From positions 62,001-126,000 of the forward strand of contig NZ_CP071057.1 in NCBI RefSeq assembly GCF_017161425.1: 64,000 nucleotides of DNA. The letters run 5' to 3'. Source of the stretch: Marinicauda algicola. GTDB lineage: Bacteria; Pseudomonadota; Alphaproteobacteria; Caulobacterales; Maricaulaceae. Both the position numbers and the translations under genes were made by a program. This document shows, piece after piece, positions 16,327-24,472 of this stretch. The notes beneath the pieces are model-generated. The model had not been told where the DNA came from and did not search any database. It saw only the letters and a program-made list of their open reading frames with translations. Position 1 is the first letter of the stretch; each line of letters begins with the position of its first letter.

Positions 16327-16339
16327 GTTATATCGTAAC
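16327..16339. promoter_or_regulatory. Zur-like box upstream of the ZIP gene
   Basis: GTTATATCGTAAC (GTTAT-n3-GTAAC, one mismatch from symmetry) resembles the GTTATA-n-TATAAC palindromes bound by alphaproteobacterial zinc repressor Zur. It lies 36 nt before the ZIP transporter start, where it would overlap a promoter. Assignment is by similarity and context. Confidence 0.45.
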
Positions 16340-16549
16340 ACTGGAGGGCCGTGACCTAGCCGCACTTCATTCCGCGTGCAAGCGCAATCATTGTCAGCGT
16401 CAAGGTCGCGCGCACAGGTGACGCGCGGCGAGCCGGTCATCTCGAGCGCCGAAATGGCGTACTGCGCTGGAATCGGTATAATCTCGTACAACGACGCGTC
16501 AGCGCCGCGTGAGCGGTGCGCTCGCTGGGCTTCGGAAGGCGCAGGCGAC

Positions 16550-17623
16550 GTGAATCGAAACAGCGCACGCCGTTTTGGCCGGTTACGCTTTGTCGGCGAA
16601 GGTCCTGGCAATTCGTCACTCGACTGGGCGTGCCGCGATGTCGCCGCGGCTCTCGAGCGCCTTCCGGGAGAAGCCGATCATGTATCGCCTGCGGCCCCGG
16701 CGGAGCCGCGGCTGTGCCGCATCGAGCGCGATCTTCTCGTATTCTTTCTCCTTCCTGAGCCTTCGGACGTCCTGGCGTCCGTCGACGCCGGGCTCCTGCG
16801 CGACAACCATGTGATCGCCTACGCCTGCGGGGACGCTGCGGACATGCGCCGCCAGCTCGAGCGGAGACTCGAATGGATCGACGAGATATGGGTCCCTTCG
16901 CGCTTCGCTCTGGATGCGCTCGGCGAGCTCGCGAAGCCGGCCCATGTCGTGCCTCTTCCGGTGCGCGGACCCGAAGGGACGCAATATCCACGCAGCCGGT
17001 TTCAGCTGATGGGACAGCGAACGGTATTCCTGGCGGTGCTGGATGCGGCCGCTTCGCTCCAGGGGCAGAATCCCGGTGCGGCAATCGAAGCCTTCCGCGC
17101 CGCCTTCCCGGACCGGCCCGATGTCGAGATGGTTATTCTTCTCCAGAACGCGGCGGCGGCACGCGGGCTGTTCCGGACCCTGTCCGATCTCGTCGGGGCC
17201 GATGCGCGTATCTGGTACTGGGACGTGCCGCTCTCCCACGCCGAGACGCTGGGCCTGATCTCGACCGCCGATGCGTTCGTCTCGCTGCATCGCGAGAACA
17301 CCTTCGGCGTGGCAATCGCACAGGCCATGCGTGCCGGAACCACGGTGATCACCACTCAGCTCGGTGGCAGCGCCGAATACACCAACCCCTCGAACGCCCT
17401 GACGATCCCGCTACGTCCCGGCGCTTCAGGAGAGGCCGACCACGATGCCGCCGTGCGCGCCTTCCAGCGCGTGGCCGCGGATCGGAACGCGTTTCGCGAC
17501 ATGATCGCCACCGCCCGATCCCACGATTTCGCGGCGCTGTTCGAACGCGCTGTACTGGACCGTCTGGGCCGGATCGAAGCAGGTCGGGCGAATAGGGAGG
17601 AACGAGACAATGCTGTCAGCTGA
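16550..17623 (+). CDS. GT4-like glycosyltransferase with altered catalytic motif
   Basis: A 357-residue GT-B glycosyltransferase-like protein. The C-terminal nucleotide-sugar domain is recognisable: DAFVSLHRENTFGVAIAQAM then RAGTTVITTQLGGSAEY. The usual form of this segment is SLHRSEGFGLxxAEAM, whose two glutamates form the EX7E motif. Here they align with Asn and Gln, so catalysis may be altered. The N-terminal half (VGEGPGNSSLDWACRDVAAALERL) is also family-like. The start is uncertain: the frame is open to 16376, but residues before the GTG at 16550 do not look like protein. It overlaps the following dioxygenase gene by 14 nt. Confidence 0.7.
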   Translation: MNRNSARRFGRLRFVGEGPGNSSLDWACRDVAAALERLPGEADHVSPAAPAEPRLCRIERDLLVFFLLPEPSDVLASVDAGLLRDNHVIAYACGDAADMRRQLERRLEWIDEIWVPSRFALDALGELAKPAHVVPLPVRGPEGTQYPRSRFQLMGQRTVFLAVLDAAASLQGQNPGAAIEAFRAAFPDRPDVEMVILLQNAAAARGLFRTLSDLVGADARIWYWDVPLSHAETLGLISTADAFVSLHRENTFGVAIAQAMRAGTTVITTQLGGSAEYTNPSNALTIPLRPGASGEADHDAAVRAFQRVAADRNAFRDMIATARSHDFAALFERAVLDRLGRIEAGRANREERDNAVS

Positions 17624-18446
17624 CAGGATGCGCCAGTTTGTTCGCGACGGATACACCACCGTCGAAATCGAGCTCGACGAGTTCCTGCTCGCTCAGGCAA
17701 TGGCGCTGGTCTGGGAGTTCTGCCCGCCCTCGTTCAGGCCGGATGACCCGACGAGCTGGACCGGCATGGTCACCGACTCCTGCATTACCCGCTCCATGGC
17801 CGAGCGCCAGGGAAGGCTGAAATACCGCGAATGCGCGCGCGCTTTCCACTCGATCCGCGCGCTCACGGTCAACAACGAAGCTTTGCGCGAGACGGTCAAG
17901 TCTCTCATCTCTCCGCGGACCCCGGACGGCAAGCCGGCCCGCTTCATGCCGATCTTCCGCGGGCTCTACCCGATCTTCTCCCAACCGCGGGAGGTGTGCC
18001 GCGTGCGTGCGCATTGCGACACCCATTTCTTCCAGGTCGGTACGGTCATGTACCTCAACGAAACCGGGCCGGAAGACGGAGCCTTCGTGGTCTGGCCGGG
18101 CAGCCACCGCCTGATAGCCCCGCACGCCTACGGGCTGACGCACACGCATACACCGGAGGGGTTCGACGCGCTGTGCGCACGGATCGAGCGCGAGATCGAG
18201 CCGGTGTGCGTGACCGGCGGTCCCGGGACGGTGATCCTGTGGCATTCGCGCCTGCTGCACTCCGCCGGGGTCAACTGCACCGGCGGCGTACGCTACGGCC
18301 TGCTCAGCGACTTCAAGAACGGAATGGCCGATGCGCGCTGCCATTTGCGCAATGACCGTCCATTCGACGAGACCTGGTCGCCGGAGGTCATGGCGATCGA
18401 ATCCGGCCATGACGGGTTGCAGCCTCTTGAAGGCATGGCCGGCTAG
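17610..18446 (+). CDS. Phytanoyl-CoA dioxygenase (PhyH)-like Fe(II)/2OG oxygenase
   Basis: A 278-residue non-haem iron oxygenase. The iron triad is visible: H135-x-D137 in [10 protein letters not shown] and H217 in [11 protein letters not shown]228 ([10 protein letters not shown]) is a candidate 2-oxoglutarate anchor. [16 protein letters not shown] is the usual PhyH turn. The substrate is unknown. Because it overlaps the glycosyltransferase-like gene, it may hydroxylate a glycan, lipid or peptide handled by that protein; this is inference. Its stop shares four bases (CTAG) with the convergent bfr stop. Confidence 0.8.
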   Translation: MLSADRMRQFVRDGYTTVEIELDEFLLAQAMALVWEFCPPSFRPDDPTSWTGMVTDSCITRSMAERQGRLKYRECARAFHSIRALTVNNEALRETVKSLISPRTPDGKPARFMPIFRGLYPIFSQPREVCRVRAHCDTHFFQVGTVMYLNETGPEDGAFVVWPGSHRLIAPHAYGLTHTHTPEGFDALCARIEREIEPVCVTGGPGTVILWHSRLLHSAGVNCTGGVRYGLLSDFKNGMADARCHLRNDRPFDETWSPEVMAIESGHDGLQPLEGMAG

Positions 18447-18925
18447 TCGTCGCCGCACGCCTTGATCTGGGACTGCAGGTAGCGCTCCTTGCCAACCTTC
18501 TCCATCAGGCCGAGCTCGGTTTCGAGGAAGTCGATATGGCCTTCCTCGTCCTTGAGGATGTGCTCCATCAGGTCGCGCGAGACATAGTCGCGCACCTCCT
18601 CGCAATAGGCGATGGCTTCGAGATAGATCGGGTGGGCGCGCCGCTCCGCCTCGAGATCGCATTCCAGGCACTCCACGAGGTCCTCCCCGATCAGCACCTT
18701 GCCGAGATCCTGCACGTTGGGCAGGCCTTCCAGGAACAGGATGCGCTCGATCAGCGCATCGGCGTGCTTCATCTCGTCGATGGATTCCTCGTACTCGATC
18801 TTGGCCAGGCGCGCGAAGCCCCAGTCCTTGAACATGCGGGCGTGCAGGAAGTACTGGTTGGTGGTGGTCAGCTCGAGCTTGAGGGCCTTGTTGAGGTGCT
18901 CGATGACGCCGGCATCGCCTTTCAT
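18443..18925 (-). CDS. bfr: Bacterioferritin
   Basis: A 160-residue iron-storage protein forming a 24-mer cage. All ferroxidase ligands are present: E18, E51, H54, E94, E127 and H130. The haem ligand M52 is also present ([24 protein letters not shown]). I chose the ATG at 18925 because GGAG lies 8 nt upstream and the protein then begins [20 protein letters not shown] as in other bacterioferritins. Its partner ferredoxin Bfd lies 0.5 kb away beyond a DUF4112 gene on the opposite strand. Confidence 0.97.
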   Translation of the reverse strand: MKGDAGVIEHLNKALKLELTTTNQYFLHARMFKDWGFARLAKIEYEESIDEMKHADALIERILFLEGLPNVQDLGKVLIGEDLVECLECDLEAERRAHPIYLEAIAYCEEVRDYVSRDLMEHILKDEEGHIDFLETELGLMEKVGKERYLQSQIKACGDD

Positions 18926-19089
18926 GGGCTCACTCCATCCTGCAAGCGGGTTCGTGACAGGGTCCGGAGCATACGCCAAAGACCGTGAAGGCCAAGGCCG
19001 CAGATGGGAAAATATCAAGCCATGATTGAGATTGAGACGCGTCTTCGGGTGTGCGGGACCGGCGCGAAGCCGGCCCCCGGGAGGGCATG

Positions 19090-19464
19090 ATGGCGCGTGC
19101 GGGGTCTTCGCGGCCCGGGACCGGCGAGGCGGTGCATCCGGCGCTCCGGCGGGCGCGCCGGTGGAGCTATCTGCTGGATGCGCGCTACGAGATCGCGGGC
19201 ATACGCTTCGGACTCGACCCGGTGATCGGCCTCGTGCCGGTCGTGGGCGATCTCGTCACGATCGGGGGCGGGCTGATCATGCTGGCGAGCGCCCACCAGC
19301 TCGGCCTGTCGATCTGGGTGAAGGCGAAGATCGTCGGCTATACGCTGCTCGACTATCTCGCCGGCTCGATTCCGGTCCTGGGCGACATCTTCGACCTGTT
19401 CTACACCTCGCACCGCTACTGCCTGCAGGCGATAGAGCGGGCGCTGGAGCGGCAGGAGGGCTGA
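19090..19464 (+). CDS. DUF4112 membrane protein
   Basis: A 124-residue small membrane protein. The family signature [28 protein letters not shown] is followed by two hydrophobic segments ([13 protein letters not shown] and [24 protein letters not shown]). The family function is unknown. Of two adjacent ATGs (19087, 19090) the second is better spaced from GGGAGG. It lies between bfr and bfd, both on the other strand. Confidence 0.85.
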   Translation: MARAGSSRPGTGEAVHPALRRARRWSYLLDARYEIAGIRFGLDPVIGLVPVVGDLVTIGGGLIMLASAHQLGLSIWVKAKIVGYTLLDYLAGSIPVLGDIFDLFYTSHRYCLQAIERALERQEG

Positions 19465-19468
19465 GGCG

Positions 19469-19660
19469 CTATTCGGCCGGGACGGCGCAGGGATCGCGCT
19501 GGGGCACGCCGGCGATCATGCGCGCGGCCTCCTCGAAGCAGCGTCCGCAACGCGGCTTGGCGCCGCAGGCCTTGAAAGCGCTCGGCACGTCCCGGGCGCC
19601 GGACTTGGCGGCGTCCTTGAACTGACGGCATTTCAGGGCGTTGCACAGGCACACATACAT
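19469..19660 (-). CDS. bfd: Bacterioferritin-associated ferredoxin (Bfd-like)
   Basis: A 63-residue [2Fe-2S] protein that delivers electrons to bacterioferritin to release stored iron. Cluster ligands C4-x-C6 and C38-x2-C41 match the BFD fold. The start MYVCLCNALKCRQF is typical, with the longer upstream frame being nonsense. Two Fur-like motifs lie 55-105 nt upstream, consistent with induction under iron limitation. The end is acidic/proline-rich. Confidence 0.92.
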   Translation of the reverse strand: MYVCLCNALKCRQFKDAAKSGARDVPSAFKACGAKPRCGRCFEEAARMIAGVPQRDPCAVPAE

Positions 19661-19714
19661 CGTTTGCAGTCTCGCGGGGCCGGGGGGCCGAAGGCTTCGA
19701 GGCGAGTCGGTGTT

Positions 19715-19733
19715 CAAGCAACTCGTTCTCAAG
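19715..19733 (-). promoter_or_regulatory. Fur-like motif 1 upstream of bfd
   Basis: The leftward strand reads CTTGAGAACGAGTTGCTTG. Its first half resembles the TTGAGAAT half-site of Fur-box inverted repeats. It is 55 nt before the bfd start. The second half is degenerate, so confidence is limited. Confidence 0.35.
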
Positions 19734-19748
19734 AGCATGTGCCCTTAC

Positions 19749-19764
19749 TGCGAACGATTGTCAA
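19749..19764 (-). promoter_or_regulatory. Fur-like motif 2 upstream of bfd
   Basis: The leftward strand reads TTGACAATCGTTCGCA, which fits a 7-1-7 Fur box (TGACAAT-C-GTTCGCA) with a well-conserved first half. The first six bases, TTGACA, also form a perfect -35 hexamer, so a bound repressor here would block a promoter. This is by eye only. Confidence 0.45.
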
Positions 19765-19774
19765 TAGCGCGGTG

Positions 19775-20263
19775 TCAGCGGGCTGCCGTGTCCGGCGCGC
19801 GTCTGCGCTCGAGAAACCGCAAGAGGTCGTAGGCGCCGCCGAGCACGCTGCCATAGGCGAGATGCATGACCAGCATCACCGCCGGCGTGGTCTGGCCGGT
19901 CCCCAGCCCCGCGAAGCCTGCGCCCAGCAGGGGGAAGATCACGAACACGGTCGCCACCCAGATGAGCACGCCCACGAAAATGCCCTTGATCGCCGGATCG
20001 CCCGCGAAGCGGGGCGCGACGAAGCCGAAGACGAGCCCCCATGCGAGGGTTCCGGTGAGGATGTGGGCGGTCCAGGCCACGGCGCGGGTCTCGGGCAAAC
20101 CGAACCCGCCGGCGAGTTCGGCGAACACGGCGATCAGGTCGGCGCCGGGAATGGCGAGCGAGCGCTTCAGGACGATCAGGATGGAGACGGCGAGCGTGGC
20201 CGCCGTGCCGGCGGCAATGCCCTTGAGGTAGGGCGCTATCGCGGTTGCGCGCGAACGGGGCAT
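19775..20263 (-). CDS. DUF6789-type membrane protein (copy 1)
   Basis: A 162-residue protein with four predicted membrane helices: GIAAGTAATLAVSILIVLK, AWTAHILTGTLAWGLVFGFVA, GIFVGVLIWVATVFVIFPLLGAGF and VMLVMHLAYGSVLGGAYDLL. GGAGG lies 5 nt before the ATG at 20263. It is a clear paralogue of the gene at 20314 (same four-helix plan, shared H-x-GxxAWGL and H-x-xxGxVLG patterns). I recognise the family only as DUF6789-like, with unknown function. Confidence 0.75.
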   Translation of the reverse strand: MPRSRATAIAPYLKGIAAGTAATLAVSILIVLKRSLAIPGADLIAVFAELAGGFGLPETRAVAWTAHILTGTLAWGLVFGFVAPRFAGDPAIKGIFVGVLIWVATVFVIFPLLGAGFAGLGTGQTTPAVMLVMHLAYGSVLGGAYDLLRFLERRRAPDTAAR

Positions 20264-20313
20264 GGGGTCCTCCGGACGGAACGGAACACGGGCTGTACGG
20301 CGCCGGCCGGCCC

Positions 20314-20763
20314 TCAGGCCGGCGGGGCCTGGCGGGTCTCCAGCGTCTGGTACATCCAGCCCAGCACCGCGCCGAAGATGACGTGGAGTACCAGCGTCGC
20401 GATCGCCGCGGCCGGCCCGATATTCGCGCCGAACAGGCCCGCGCCGGCGATCGGGAAGACGAGGATCATCATGGCGAGCCAGGCGAGCATGGAGAACTCG
20501 ACGCCCTGGACCACGCGTGCGCCCGGCAGCTTCGTGCCGATCCACACGAACAGCAGGCCCCAGGCCACCGCCCCGATCAGGAAGTGCAGGATCCATCCCA
20601 CGATGGGGGTTCCCGGCAGCCCGGCCCGGGCGGCGATCCCCGCCAGCATCTCGATGGCGTCGACGTCCGGCAGCATGCCCGCCGCCGACTTGATGAGCAT
20701 CAGGGTGGACAGGACGATGGTCGCCACCAGCCCGGCGATGATGCCTTTCACTTCATTGGCCAT
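20314..20763 (-). CDS. DUF6789-type membrane protein (copy 2)
   Basis: A 149-residue protein with four predicted helices: GIIAGLVATIVLSTLMLIK, GWILHFLIGAVAWGLLFVWIG, SMLAWLAMMILVFPIAGAGLFG and TLVLHVIFGAVLGWMYQTL. It is upstream of copy 1 on the same strand with a 50-nt gap, and the two probably form an operon from a tandem duplication. AGAGG lies 8 nt before the ATG. No function is known to me. Confidence 0.75.
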   Translation of the reverse strand: MANEVKGIIAGLVATIVLSTLMLIKSAAGMLPDVDAIEMLAGIAARAGLPGTPIVGWILHFLIGAVAWGLLFVWIGTKLPGARVVQGVEFSMLAWLAMMILVFPIAGAGLFGANIGPAAAIATLVLHVIFGAVLGWMYQTLETRQAPPA

Positions 20764-20905
20764 GTCTTGTGCCTCTCCGCTCTGACGGGCACGGTGCGAG
20801 ACCGCAGGCAGGGGGTAGAACCGGTGAAGGGCGCATGCGTTCCGGACCGGCGCGCGATGCGAACGCCCCTGCCGGGGCGGGCCGGCGCCCGGTATGATGG
20901 CGGCC

Positions 20906-21634
20906 ATGACGACTCGCACCATCCAGCTCTCCGGACGCAGCATCGCCTACACGCTCAAGCGCTCCGCGCGCCGGCGCACGATCGGCTTCCGCGTCGGGCC
21001 GCAGGGCCTCAGCGTGAGCGTGCCGCGCTGGGCGGGCCGCGCCGAGACCGAGGCGGCGCTGCGCGAGAAGTCGGGCTGGATCCTGGAAAAGCTCGACAAG
21101 TGGGCCGCGCGGCCGTCCCCGCAGCCGCTGCTCGGGGTGTCCGGGGAGAGGATAGGCTATCTCGGGCGCGAACTCGTCCTCGACGTCATTGCCCATGACC
21201 GCGCGCGCAGCCTCGTCGCGATCGAGGATGAAATCCTCGTCGTGCGCATCGACGGGGCGCTCGCCGGCGATCTGGCTTCGGCCACCGTGCGCCGCGCGCT
21301 CGACCGCTGGCGCCGCGCGCAGGCGCTGGCCCTGATGGCCCCGAAGCTGGAGCGCTATGCCCAGGCTCTCGGCCTGAAACCGCCCGCGGTCAGCGTGCGG
21401 GTCAATTCCGGGCGCTGGGGCAGCTGTTCGGCCGACGGCTCGATTCGCATGAACGCACGGCTCGTCGCCTATCCCGAACCCCTCGTCGACTATGTCTGCG
21501 CCCACGAGGCGTGCCATCTGCTCGAGATGAATCACGGGCCCCGCTTCTACGCCCTGCTCGACGGGCTGATGCCCGATCATCGCGCGCGCTCGAAGGCGCT
21601 GAAGGCGGCTGTGGCGCCGGGGGCGGTGTTCTAG
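20906..21634 (+). CDS. YgjP-like (DUF45/M48-type) metallopeptidase
   Basis: A 242-residue protein of the YgjP family. The zinc motif is CAHEACHLLEMNHGPRFY, which contains HEACH (HExxH) with a third His four residues on. The preceding VNSGRWGSCSADGSIRMNARLVAYP is the other family hallmark. These proteins resemble SprT/M48 peptidases; their physiological substrate is not established. The start is uncertain between 20894 and 20906. Confidence 0.88.
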   Translation: MTTRTIQLSGRSIAYTLKRSARRRTIGFRVGPQGLSVSVPRWAGRAETEAALREKSGWILEKLDKWAARPSPQPLLGVSGERIGYLGRELVLDVIAHDRARSLVAIEDEILVVRIDGALAGDLASATVRRALDRWRRAQALALMAPKLERYAQALGLKPPAVSVRVNSGRWGSCSADGSIRMNARLVAYPEPLVDYVCAHEACHLLEMNHGPRFYALLDGLMPDHRARSKALKAAVAPGAVF

Positions 21635-21727
21635 GCGAGGGCCTGAATCCCCTCACGAGACTAAGGGCGGAGCCGGGATTTCGGCGGAATCGGGAGCCGG
21701 CCTCCACCGCGCCATCCGTCCGCCCCA

Positions 21728-21756
21728 TTGACGCCATCGCGCATCGCTCCGATAGG
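21728..21756 (+). promoter_or_regulatory. Candidate promoter of the aminotransferase gene
   Basis: TTGACG (21728-21733) and GATAGG (21751-21756) are separated by 17 nt and end 26 nt before the chosen start. The -10 match is weak. Confidence 0.3.
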
Positions 21757-21782
21757 CTTGTCGTCCGATGCCGGAGCAAGCC

Positions 21783-22955
21783 ATGACCGAGACCGCCTTC
21801 TACCGCGAGCGCCGCCTGCCGCCCTACGTCTTCGCGGAGGTGAACCGGATGAAGCTCGCCCTTCGCAAGCAGGGCCGGGACGTCATCGATTTCGGCATGG
21901 GCAATCCCGACCTGGCGCCGGCCGCGCACGTCATCGACAAGCTGAAGGAGGTCGCCGGCGATCCGCGCGCGCACCGCTATTCGGCGAGCCAGGGCATCCC
22001 GGCGCTCAGGAAGGCGCTCGCGCGCTATTATGAGCGCCGCTTCGAGGTCGGCCTCGATCCCGACCGGGAGGTGTGCGTCACCCTGGGGTCCAAGGAGGGC
22101 CTGGCCAACCTCGCCCAGGCGGTGACCGCGCCGGGCGACGTCATCCTGGTGCCCGATCCCTCCTATCCGATCCACATGTTCGGCTTCATCATCGCCGGCG
22201 CGGCGGTGCGCCCGGTCCCCTTCGAGAGCCCGGAGGCCTTCCTGCGCGAGGCCGCCCACGCCTGCCGGCGCTCGATCCCCGCGCCCTCGGCCCTGGTCCT
22301 GAACTTTCCCTCCAACCCCACCGCGCGGGTCGTCGATCCCGGCTTCTACGAGGAGGCCGTGAAGCTCGCCAAGGCCAACGATCTCGTGCTCATTTCCGAT
22401 CTCGCCTACGCGGAGATCTACTTCGACGGCACCCCGCCGCCCTCCATCCTGCAGGTGAAGGGCGCGAAGGACGTGGCGGTGGAGTTCACCTCCATGTCGA
22501 AGACCTATTCCATGGCCGGCTGGCGAATCGGCTTCGCGGCCGGCTCGGCGCGCCTGGTCGATGCGCTCAAGCGCGTGAAGTCCTATCTCGACTACGGCGC
22601 CTTCACCCCCGTCCAGGTCGCCGCCATCGCCGCGCTCGACGGCCCGCAGGACCCTGTCGCGAAGGCGCGGGCGATCTACAAGGCGCGCCGCGACGTCATG
22701 GTGGAGACCTTCGCCCGAGCCGGGTTCGAGGTGCCGAGCCCGCCCGCGACCATGTTCGCCTGGGCCCCGATTCCCGAACGCTTCCGCGATCTCGGCTCGG
22801 TGGAGTTCGCCAAGCTGATGCTGGAGAAGACCGGGGTGGCCGTCGCGCCGGGCCTCGGCTTCGGCGAACGCGGCGACACCCATGTGCGCCTGGCGCTGGT
22901 GGAAAACGAGCAGCGCATCCGCCAGGCCGCGCGCGCGCTGAAGGCGTTGTTCTGA
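21783..22955 (+). CDS. Class I/II PLP aminotransferase (AlaC-like)
   Basis: A 390-residue fold-type I aminotransferase. The PLP lysine is in SMSKTYSMAGWRIGFAAG, the cofactor-phosphate Tyr region is VPDPSYPIHMFG, NFPSNPTA carries the substrate-side Asn, and ISDLAYAEIYFDG carries the PLP Asp. The C-terminal substrate Arg is in HVRLALVENEQRIRQA. It resembles the alanine-synthesising AlaC / LL-diaminopimelate aminotransferase group, so an amino-acid transamination role is likely. I chose the ATG at 21783 because GGAG lies 8 nt upstream; 21768 is the alternative. Confidence 0.9.
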   Translation: MTETAFYRERRLPPYVFAEVNRMKLALRKQGRDVIDFGMGNPDLAPAAHVIDKLKEVAGDPRAHRYSASQGIPALRKALARYYERRFEVGLDPDREVCVTLGSKEGLANLAQAVTAPGDVILVPDPSYPIHMFGFIIAGAAVRPVPFESPEAFLREAAHACRRSIPAPSALVLNFPSNPTARVVDPGFYEEAVKLAKANDLVLISDLAYAEIYFDGTPPPSILQVKGAKDVAVEFTSMSKTYSMAGWRIGFAAGSARLVDALKRVKSYLDYGAFTPVQVAAIAALDGPQDPVAKARAIYKARRDVMVETFARAGFEVPSPPATMFAWAPIPERFRDLGSVEFAKLMLEKTGVAVAPGLGFGERGDTHVRLALVENEQRIRQAARALKALF

Positions 22956-22968
22956 GGCGGCGCGGGCC

Positions 22969-23005
22969 TTAACGCCCTGTTCATGGTTAATCCATTGTAA
23001 ATTAA
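22969..23005. promoter_or_regulatory. Cluster of TTAA motifs upstream of the TadG-like gene
   Basis: TTAA at 22969-22972 is followed after 7 nt by TTCA. TTAA at 22987-22990 is part of TTAACCAT on the other strand, and another TTAA starts at 23002. CtrA, the cell-cycle regulator of this group of bacteria, binds TTAA-N7-TTAA and TTAACC half-sites. None of the matches is perfect. Confidence 0.3.
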
Positions 23006-23074
23006 GGCAATTTTTAGTCGGGCTGGTACAGGATGTGCATCGTGTGGGACAGGCTCTCACAAGGTGATGACACC

Positions 23075-24415
23075 ATGGCCAGCACGAAGTCTTTCCAGAT
23101 CAGGCACTTGGATCGCACCCCGCGGTCCGGCCTCGGTGGCGTGCGTGCCGCGGCGGGACGGTTCGGCGCGTTCCTTTCCGAGACCGCCGCCAACGTTGCG
23201 GTCAGTTTCGCCCTGATGCTCGCCCCGCTCACCGCCGCGGTCGGCGGTGCGCTCGACTATACCCGCGCGGTCATGATCGGCACCGAGATCCAGGCGGCGC
23301 TCGATTCCGGCGTGCTCGCCGCCGCCTCGCTGACCCAGGACCGCGATCCCGAGACCGTGGTGCGCGCCTACGTGCAGGCCGCGCTCGCCGATCACGGCGA
23401 GATCGTCGACAGCCTCGACATCACCGTGCGCTCGCAGACATCGTTGAACTCGCGCACGGTGAGCGCGGATGCGAGCGTGTCGCTGAAGACCATCATGCTC
23501 GGCGTCGTGGGCATCGGCGACCTGACGGTGTTCCGCACCTCCGAGGCGCTCGAGGAGGTACGCGATGTCGAGATCTCGCTCGTGCTCGACGTCTCCGGCT
23601 CGATGAGCGGGTCCAAGATCGCGGCCCTGCGCGATGCGGCCAGCGAGTTCCTCGACGTGGTGCTCGACACCGACCGGACCGACCGCACCAGCGTCTCCGT
23701 CATCCCCTACAATGGCGGCGTGCGCCTTCCCGGCGCGGTCAATCGCGGCCTGTTCCGCGGGCTCAACGCCTCGGGCTGTCCCGATCACGGCACCGACTAT
23801 CCGGTCGTGATTCCGCACGCCGATCTCGACACGCTCTCGCCGCTGGAATGGAACGGCAATCCGCAGCTGGGACACAATCACTCCTCCCACTGTCCGGAGA
23901 TGCACATGGAATCGAGCTTCCTGCAGAACGACAAGGCGGAGCTCCAGGCGCTGGTCTCCGGACTCGACGCCAGCGGCAATACCGGGCTCGACGTCGCCAC
24001 CGCCTGGGGCGCGCGCGCGCTCGACCCGAGCTGGCGCGCCGCACTGCCCGGCGAGTTCGCCGACCGTCCTGCGGCCTATGACGATCCGGACACGATCAAG
24101 GTGCTGGTGGTGATGACGGACGGTGCGGCCACGGCCCAGTCGCGCACCGAGCGCCGGCGCGGGCGCTGGCGCCGCTACGAGCTCTACCCGGCCAGCACCG
24201 CGCGCGACAACATGCTGGAGGCGTGCAGCTACGCGAAGGACCACGGCGTGGTGGTCTACACCATCGCCTTCCAGCTCTCCGGCCAGACCAACCGCGACCT
24301 GATGCGCAACTGCGCAAGCCGGGCCCAGACCTATTACGAGGTGGAGAGCATGGACATCTCCGCCGCCTTCGCCGCGATCGCCGCCGACATCAACCAGCTG
24401 CGGATCTCCAAATAG
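23075..24415 (+). CDS. TadG-like pilus-assembly protein with von Willebrand A domain
   Basis: A 446-residue protein. After a basic start, the TadE/TadG-type helix ANVAVSFALMLAPLTAAVGGALDYTRA (about 38-64) anchors it. The VWA domain follows, with the MIDAS motif LVLDVSGSMSGSK and a later VVMTDGAA. Such proteins belong to Flp/Tad pili or related surface systems. No other tad gene is nearby, so it is an orphan copy. The ATG at 23075 has AAGGTGAT upstream. A bidirectional terminator separates it from the convergent M28 gene. Confidence 0.87.
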   Translation: MASTKSFQIRHLDRTPRSGLGGVRAAAGRFGAFLSETAANVAVSFALMLAPLTAAVGGALDYTRAVMIGTEIQAALDSGVLAAASLTQDRDPETVVRAYVQAALADHGEIVDSLDITVRSQTSLNSRTVSADASVSLKTIMLGVVGIGDLTVFRTSEALEEVRDVEISLVLDVSGSMSGSKIAALRDAASEFLDVVLDTDRTDRTSVSVIPYNGGVRLPGAVNRGLFRGLNASGCPDHGTDYPVVIPHADLDTLSPLEWNGNPQLGHNHSSHCPEMHMESSFLQNDKAELQALVSGLDASGNTGLDVATAWGARALDPSWRAALPGEFADRPAAYDDPDTIKVLVVMTDGAATAQSRTERRRGRWRRYELYPASTARDNMLEACSYAKDHGVVVYTIAFQLSGQTNRDLMRNCASRAQTYYEVESMDISAAFAAIAADINQLRISK

Positions 24416-24456
24416 AAAAAGGCCGCGCCGGTCGACCCGGCGCGGCCTGCTTCTTC
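24416..24456. terminator. Bidirectional intrinsic terminator
   Basis: A 12-bp perfect stem (24420-24431 with 24437-24448) closes a 5-nt loop between convergent genes. It is followed by GCTTCTTCG rightward and by TTTTTC leftward, so it can serve both. Confidence 0.8.
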
Positions 24457-24472
24457 GTTACGGCTGCGAGGC

